Positions 59,335-64,000 of a stretch of 64,000 nt of DNA are shown here, one piece after another. This DNA is from Candidatus Pseudomonas phytovorans (GTDB taxonomy: Bacteria > Pseudomonadota > Gammaproteobacteria > Pseudomonadales > Pseudomonadaceae): NCBI GenBank assembly GCA_029202525.1, contig CP119325.1, positions 4,190,001-4,254,000 on the forward strand, given 5' to 3'. The position numbers and the translations under genes are program-made. The notes beneath the pieces were generated by a model, which was given only the letters and a program-made list of their open reading frames with translations, made no database searches and was not told the origin of the DNA. The first letter of the stretch is position 1. Each line of letters begins with the position of its first letter.

Positions 59335-60435
59335 ATGCAACTGCTGACCCTCCCCCCGTCACCGACACTGGCTACCTCGATCAGGGCGACCGCACAGGTC
59401 TTTGAAGACCCCAGATCGCAGGCGCTGCTCGCCCACTTGCAACAGGTCGCCCCCAGCGAGGCCAGCGTCCTGATCATTGGCGAAACCGGCACGGGCAAGG
59501 AGCTGGTCGCACGCCACATCCACAACCTCAGCGGCCGGCGCAACGGGCCGTTCGTTGCGGTCAACTGCGGCGCATTCTCCGAATCACTGGTGGAAGCCGA
59601 ACTGTTCGGCCATGAAAAGGGCGCTTTCACCGGCGCCCTGGCGGCCAAGGCCGGCTGGTTCGAGGAGGCCAACGGTGGCACGCTGTTCCTCGACGAAATC
59701 GGCGACCTGCCCTTGCCGATCCAGGTCAAGCTGCTGCGCGTGCTGCAAGAGCGCGAAGTCGTGCGGCTAGGGTCGCGCAAGAGCATTCCGATCAACGTGC
59801 GGGTACTGGCCGCGACCAATGTGCAGCTGGAAAAGGCCATCAATGCCGGGCATTTCCGTGAAGACCTGTACTACCGCCTGAACGTGGTGACCTTGCAGTT
59901 GCACCCGCTGCGCGACCGCCCGGGTGACATCATGCCGCTGGCCCGGCACTTCATTCGCAGCTACAGCGACCGGCTGGGCTACGGCCCGGTGGAACTGAGC
60001 CCCAAGGCCCAGGCCAAGCTGGTGGAATACAGTTGGCCGGGCAATATTCGCGAGCTGGAAAACGTGATCCACCACAGTTTGCTGACCTGCGGCGACGGCA
60101 CGGTACAAGCACAGGACCTGCGTTTGTCCAACCTGCGCATCGATCGGCAGGAGGAAGAGCCGGCAGGCAATGGTGTGGACGACTTGCTGCAGCGGGCATT
60201 CAGCCGCCTGTACGAAGAGCCGTCGGGTGACCTGTACGAGAAAGTGGAAAATGCCCTGCTGCGTTCGGCCTATCGGTTCTGCCATTACAACCAGGTGCAT
60301 ACCGCGCAGCTGCTGGGGTTGTCGCGCAACATCACGCGCACGCGGTTGATTGCGATTGGCGAGCTGGTGGTGAACAAGCGGCGCGGGCAGGAACAGCAGG
60401 TACTGGATAACCGGGTGGTGCGGTTGTCAATTTGA
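59335..60435 (+). CDS. sfnR: Sigma-54-dependent activator SfnR
   Basis: 366 residues. It begins almost directly with the AAA+ domain: Walker A IIGETGTGKELVARH, sigma-54 contact loop EKGAFTGALAAK, Walker B GGTLFLDEIGDLP and arginine finger region. A C-terminal helix-turn-helix follows ('HTAQLLGLSRNITRTRLIAI'). It lacks an N-terminal sensory domain, as is characteristic of SfnR, which is controlled by its amount rather than a signal. In P. putida it activates sfnFG and sfnAB for dimethyl sulfone use. 9 bases after sfnC. Confidence 0.93.
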   Translation: MQLLTLPPSPTLATSIRATAQVFEDPRSQALLAHLQQVAPSEASVLIIGETGTGKELVARHIHNLSGRRNGPFVAVNCGAFSESLVEAELFGHEKGAFTGALAAKAGWFEEANGGTLFLDEIGDLPLPIQVKLLRVLQEREVVRLGSRKSIPINVRVLAATNVQLEKAINAGHFREDLYYRLNVVTLQLHPLRDRPGDIMPLARHFIRSYSDRLGYGPVELSPKAQAKLVEYSWPGNIRELENVIHHSLLTCGDGTVQAQDLRLSNLRIDRQEEEPAGNGVDDLLQRAFSRLYEEPSGDLYEKVENALLRSAYRFCHYNQVHTAQLLGLSRNITRTRLIAIGELVVNKRRGQEQQVLDNRVVRLSI

Positions 60436-60452
60436 GCCTTGCAGTGCCTGTG

Positions 60453-60487
60453 CTGGCCTCTTCGCGGCTAAAGCCGCTCCCACAGGT
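60453..60487 (+). repeat. REP element (single unit)
   Basis: GGCCTCTTCGCGGCTAAAGC followed by CGCTCCCACAGGTA is the standard P. putida-type REP unit, with the palindrome GCGGCTAAAGCCGC. It lies 18 bases after the sfnR stop. Confidence 0.8.
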
Positions 60488-60608
60488 ACAGTGCAGGGCT
60501 TCGGAACCGGGAGGCCTGTGGAGGCAAGCCGTCCAGACCTGTTACTTTTGTCAGTTGTGACTGCAAGCCACGACGCTTTATGCTCAAGGATCCGAGAGGC
60601 ATAAACCG

Positions 60609-61547
60609 ATGCGAATCTTCTATCAACATAATTTGGCATGTACACGGATTGGCCTGGCCGGCTCCACCCGAGCACTGAGTTACGGCCGGCTAACCTTGGC
60701 TATCAGGCACTCTTCCCAGCTGTACCCATACCTTGTCGCCACCAACATGCTGAATACAGCGACAGCAATTGTTTCACCGGGGAAAATAACGCCCATTTCA
60801 TACACGCCCTTCGGATTTGCCCACCAAGAGCAGCAGACAAGAGTGGGATTCAACGGTGAATATCCCGACCCGCTTACCGGCAATTACGGATTAGGCCAGG
60901 GCTATCGCTGGTACTCTCCCACCCTGAAGCGATTTCAGGCTGCGGATGACATCAGCCCGTTCGGCCAAGGCGGTATCAGCGCGTACGCGTATACGCATAA
61001 CGATCCTGTCAACAGCTACGACCCCGACGGCCACCACCAATATAAATATTATCGCAACCTTGTACCCATCAAACTCGATCATACCGAACGCAGGCCAATG
61101 GGCTTTTTTGCTACCCAACCCAAAGCAGGAAAACGTAAGCTATTGGTTAATCTGCATGGCGCTCCCGATGGCAAAAAAATCTATTTTGACGACAAAGCTT
61201 ATACATCCAAAGATTTTTTTGGCCTGCTGAACAACCTAGGCATCGACACTAACAACTTTAGTAAAATTATCCTTATTTCATGTAACACGGGGAAAGCCTT
61301 TGCTCCAGAGATAGCGCATGCCGCCAACATACCTGTTCGAGCACCTGGCAACGTAATCACAGGTAAAACTTATTTCGATGCCAGCAGTAACTCCTACACG
61401 TCTAGATACGTACAGTTACCCGGCCCAAAACCATTACCTCCGCTTGATGAGGCATTTGGTGAAAAATTTTCTTTTGGCCTAATGAAATTCTTCCCCATTT
61501 ATACCAACGCTCACGACATCAGGCAGTCTGTGAAAACAGGCCAATGA
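60609..61547 (+). CDS. Orphan RHS-repeat-associated core protein with AT-rich C-terminal peptidase-like domain
   Basis: 312 residues. Residues about 60-140 are the RHS core: 'PISYTPFGF', 'VGFNGEYPDPLTGNYGLGQG', 'YRWYSPTLKRFQAADDISPF' and 'AYAYTHNDPVNSYDPDG'. After the PDG end point the base composition becomes AT-rich and a variable domain follows. It contains KLLVNLHGAP (His183) and KIILISCNTG (Cys225), each after a hydrophobic strand, the HG/SC layout of clan CD cysteine peptidases. The long YD-repeat shell of full Rhs toxins is absent, as in the short RHS proteins common in Pseudomonas. No immunity gene is evident downstream. Confidence 0.82.
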   Translation: MRIFYQHNLACTRIGLAGSTRALSYGRLTLAIRHSSQLYPYLVATNMLNTATAIVSPGKITPISYTPFGFAHQEQQTRVGFNGEYPDPLTGNYGLGQGYRWYSPTLKRFQAADDISPFGQGGISAYAYTHNDPVNSYDPDGHHQYKYYRNLVPIKLDHTERRPMGFFATQPKAGKRKLLVNLHGAPDGKKIYFDDKAYTSKDFFGLLNNLGIDTNNFSKIILISCNTGKAFAPEIAHAANIPVRAPGNVITGKTYFDASSNSYTSRYVQLPGPKPLPPLDEAFGEKFSFGLMKFFPIYTNAHDIRQSVKTGQ

Positions 61548-61750
61548 TCACGCAACGGCCACAGTGCATGGTCAAACGGATACAGTTCAATGCCGGTGTC
61601 CTCCGGTATGAACACGTACCCCGCCAGCGACAGGTCAGCGATGGTCAACCGGCCACCAACCATGAACGGCGTCTTCGCCAGGTGCGCGTCGATAATGCGG
61701 TAGGCCTCCGTGGCACGATCAATACCCATTGCCAGAACATCCCATTCTCC
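61541..61750 (-). pseudogene. Remnant of a glutathione S-transferase C-terminal domain
   Basis: The minus-strand frame reads GEWDVLAMGIDRATEAYRII, DAHLAKTPFMVGGRLTIADL and SLAGYVFIPEDTGIELYPFD, unmistakably the end of a GST (HLAxxPxMVGGRLTIADLSLAGY). The N-terminal thioredoxin half and the last residues are missing. It abuts the 3' end of the RHS gene, so the insertion or expansion of that gene may have broken it. Confidence 0.8.
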
Positions 61751-61819
61751 GTCCCTCCCGTCATAGTCCCCGCGCAACCGCCAATGCCATAGTGGAGAAA
61801 ACAACACGGATAAAAGCCC

Positions 61820-63139
61820 ATGTACAGAAACACCTCTACCCCTGCGGACGACAACGGTTGCGGCTGGTTCCACCTCAGCCCTGCGCGCCAGCCACGCGCC
61901 GCGCACCGGGGGCGGAGCGAGGCGCGCTGGGTTGTACTCGGCGCGGGCTTTACCGGCCTGGCGGCTGCGCGGCAACTGGCCCTGCACCACCCGGACGACG
62001 AGGTCATTCTGGTCGACGCCCAGGAAGTCGGCTTCGGCGCCTCGGGGCGTAACTCCGGTTTTGCCATCGACCTGCCACACGACATTGGTGCCGCGGACTA
62101 CATCGGCGACCTGCCCACCGCGCGGATGAACCTCAAGCTCAACCTGCGCGCGCAGGCGATCTTGCGCGGGCTGATCAACCAGCACGGCATCGACTGCCAG
62201 ATCCGCCCGGACGGCAAATACCAGGCGGCTGTCGAAGACAAAGGCCTGGCGGTGCTCGAAGCCTACCGCAGCGGCCTGGAAAAACTTGACCAGCCCTACC
62301 AGATGATCGACGCCCGCGACCTGCCTGAACACTTCGGCACCGCCTTCTACCGCAAGGCGCTGTACACCCCCGGCACCCAGCTGCTGCAACCGGCGGCCCT
62401 GGCCAAGGGCCTGGCCGAGAGCCTGCCGGCCAACGTGATCCTGCACGAACGCACCACCATCACCCACATCGAGCAGGGCCGGCGCATCACCCTCAAGCAC
62501 GCCAACGGTGAAATCGTCGCCGACCAGCTGTTGCTGACCAACAACGCCTTTGCCTCGTACTTCGGCTTCCTGCCTGGCCGTCTGCTACCGATCTTCACCT
62601 ACGCCAGCATGACCCGCCCGCTGACCGAGGACGAGCAAGCCCGCCTAGGTGGCAAGAACACCTGGGGCATCATCCCGGCAGACCCTTTCGGCAGCACCCT
62701 GCGGCGCACCCCGGACCAGCGCCTGCTGGTGCGCAACAGCTTCAGCTTCAATGCCGACGGCCGTGCCAATCCACGCCACATTGCCCGTGCCGGCCGCCAG
62801 CATCGCGATTCGTTCGAGCGGCGCTTCCCGATGCTGTCGGGCATGCCCTTCGAATACACCTGGGGTGGCTCGATGTGCCTGTCGCGCAACCACCTGTCGC
62901 ACTTCGGCACCCTTGCGCCCAACGTACACGCTGCGTTGTGCTGCAACGGCCTTGGCATCACCCGCGGCACGGCGACCGGCACCTTGCTGGCTGACTGGCT
63001 GAGCGGCGAACGCGACGAACTGATCGACTTCCTGCTGGGCTCTGCAGGCCCCAACCGCAACCCGCCGGAGCCACTGCTGAGCGCGGGCGTCAACCTCAAC
63101 CTGCACTGGGGCCAGCGCCGCGCCGGCCTGGAAAGCTGA
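61820..63139 (+). CDS. FAD-dependent oxidoreductase (DAO family, PuuB-like)
   Basis: 439 residues. After an extended N-terminus, the FAD motif is RWVVLGAGFTGLAAARQLAL, then VDAQEVGFGASGRNSGFAID, the GASGRNSG motif shared by gamma-glutamylputrescine oxidases and related amine oxidases. 'FEYTWGGSMCLSRNHLSHFG' and 'CNGLGITRGTATGTLLADWL' complete the C-terminal part. It is 12 bases before a P5C-reductase-like gene, so the pair may oxidise an amine or imino acid and reduce the cyclic imine product, or the reverse. Substrate unknown. Confidence 0.87.
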   Translation: MYRNTSTPADDNGCGWFHLSPARQPRAAHRGRSEARWVVLGAGFTGLAAARQLALHHPDDEVILVDAQEVGFGASGRNSGFAIDLPHDIGAADYIGDLPTARMNLKLNLRAQAILRGLINQHGIDCQIRPDGKYQAAVEDKGLAVLEAYRSGLEKLDQPYQMIDARDLPEHFGTAFYRKALYTPGTQLLQPAALAKGLAESLPANVILHERTTITHIEQGRRITLKHANGEIVADQLLLTNNAFASYFGFLPGRLLPIFTYASMTRPLTEDEQARLGGKNTWGIIPADPFGSTLRRTPDQRLLVRNSFSFNADGRANPRHIARAGRQHRDSFERRFPMLSGMPFEYTWGGSMCLSRNHLSHFGTLAPNVHAALCCNGLGITRGTATGTLLADWLSGERDELIDFLLGSAGPNRNPPEPLLSAGVNLNLHWGQRRAGLES

Positions 63140-63151
63140 CAAGGAGGCACC

Positions 63152-63934
63152 ATGCACAGCCTAGGTATTCTCGGGGTGGGCGAACTCACTGAAAAAGTGG
63201 TCATCGGCCTGCGTCGCAGCGGTTTCGAAGGCCCTATCCTGCTTTCACCCCGCAATGCGCAACGGGCAGCCGTGCTGGCCCGCGAGCACGGCTGCCAGGT
63301 GCTGACCAGCAACCAGGCGGTGGTCGACCAGGCGGAACTGCTGATACTCGGCGTACGCCCGCACTCGCTGGCGGAACTTGCGGATGAGGTGCGGCTGCGC
63401 CCCGGCCAGCGCCTGGTTTCACTGGCTGCAGGGATCGGCCTTGCGCAACTGGCTAACGCCTTCCCCGGCGCCCTCTGTGTACGTGCGATGCTGTCGTATG
63501 CGGCGCAGTACAACCAGTCCACGGTTGTAGTCTGCCCACCCGATGCGCTCACCACGCAGTACCTTGGGCCATTGGGCAAACTGGTGGTGCTGCAGGGCGA
63601 GGCGGAATTCGAACTGGCCACCGTAGCTGCGTGCATGAATGGCTGGTTCTACTTCCTGCTACACGACTTGCAACAGTGGCTGGTGGACAAAGGCCTGCCC
63701 GCCGCAGAGGCGCGTGCGCTGGTGTTGGGCAACCTGCAGGACTGCGTGGCAAGTGCCGGCCAGCAGCCGGAGTACACGTTAAAGGCTTTGGGCCAGGCGA
63801 TTGCCACGCCCGGTACCTTTACTGCCGATGGCCTTGCGGTGCTGATGCATCAGCCGGTGAGCGCCACCTGGGGGGCGGCATGCGAGGTGGTGCTGGATGG
63901 GTTGTTGACGCGATCACAGCTGGCAGAGCGGTAG
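63152..63934 (+). CDS. Pyrroline-5-carboxylate-reductase-like NAD(P)-binding protein
   Basis: 260 residues. The Rossmann start is LGILGVGELTEKVVIGLRRS, then LLSPRNAQRAAVLA and 'VVDQAELLILGVRPHSLAEL', 'VSLAAGIGLAQLANAFPGAL' and CVRAMLSYAAQYNQSTVVV. This follows the ProC pattern (N-terminal binding fold plus a helical domain), but the canonical MPN of ProC is AML here. It is thus probably not the housekeeping ProC. It starts after AAGGAGG, 12 bases from the FAD oxidoreductase. The rest of the window (63935-64000) shows no further gene. Confidence 0.85.
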   Translation: MHSLGILGVGELTEKVVIGLRRSGFEGPILLSPRNAQRAAVLAREHGCQVLTSNQAVVDQAELLILGVRPHSLAELADEVRLRPGQRLVSLAAGIGLAQLANAFPGALCVRAMLSYAAQYNQSTVVVCPPDALTTQYLGPLGKLVVLQGEAEFELATVAACMNGWFYFLLHDLQQWLVDKGLPAAEARALVLGNLQDCVASAGQQPEYTLKALGQAIATPGTFTADGLAVLMHQPVSATWGAACEVVLDGLLTRSQLAER

Positions 63935-64000
63935 GTCGCGCTTCAGGGCCTATAGGTGCTAGCCATGGGATCTTCATCGTCTGAGAGACCGAGCGCCGCC

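Noticed and set aside
63152..63934. Housekeeping ProC
   Set aside because: The conserved motif region reads RAMLSYAA instead of the usual MPN, and the gene is paired with an amine-oxidase-like gene.

Overview
The window reads as chromosomal DNA of a Pseudomonas of the P. putida group. It is GC-rich and densely coded. It carries REP-type palindromes built on the 'cgctcccacagg' core, an sfnECR operon, LigD/Ku, a FecI/FecR/receptor iron-signalling set, and a MesD/MesX methionine synthase. No rRNA, tRNA, phage, complete IS or CRISPR array was seen. The species assignment is inference from gene content, not from a search.

Layout. (1) 1-3015: a siderophore receptor (cut by the window edge), its FecR-like regulator and FecI-like sigma factor, with a Fur-box-like site upstream. 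(2) 3197-6131: a ybhP-clsB-ybhN phospholipid operon. (3) 6146-12517: a minus-strand operon of a TonB-dependent receptor, a two-part beta-propeller phytase and a private ExbB-ExbD-TonB motor. It is divergent from a purple-acid-phosphatase-like enzyme, a degenerate GGDEF protein and an AraC regulator (12887-16326). (4) 16350-20115: an ECF sigma/anti-sigma pair divergent from a bufferin-type (DUF2282/MNIO) metallophore operon. Both promoters carry the same GTAACC-N16-CGAACTACT motif. (5) 20227-26593: ligD, then four coupled genes (acyl-CoA dehydrogenase-like, PIG-L deacetylase, methyltransferase, GT2), convergent with ku. (6) 26706-30261: mesX-mesD-flavin reductase-metR-like operon behind a perfect MetR box. 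(7) 30448-36436: MscS channel, TerB-like protein, a disordered small protein, a ProQ/FinO protein, a LysR/LLM-oxidoreductase pair and a TetR remnant. (8) 36453-44371: amino-acid permease, RidA and a five-gene branched-chain-type ABC transporter with a FadR-type regulator. (9) 44516-57317: a seven-gene catabolic operon (HyuA, HyuB, aminotransferase, uronate-dehydrogenase-like epimerase, FAD oxidoreductase, TPP enzyme, semialdehyde dehydrogenase) and a two-SDR operon, with a TetR regulator. Both promoters share the palindrome TGTAAG-N11-CTTACA and a TTGACC -35 box. (10) 57568-60435: sfnECR for sulfone/sulfur-starvation metabolism. (11) 60609-63934: an orphan Rhs protein with an AT-rich C-terminus bearing a His-Gly / Ser-Cys pair, a GST remnant, and an FAD oxidoreductase with a P5C-reductase-like partner.

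Best candidates for under-described biology: the HyuAB/TPP/SDR regulon defined by the shared operator; the LigD-linked four-gene cassette; the bufferin operon with its paired sigma promoters, which also question the annotated sigma start; and the Rhs C-terminal peptidase-like domain. Functions are assigned from motifs and family knowledge only; no database search was possible.
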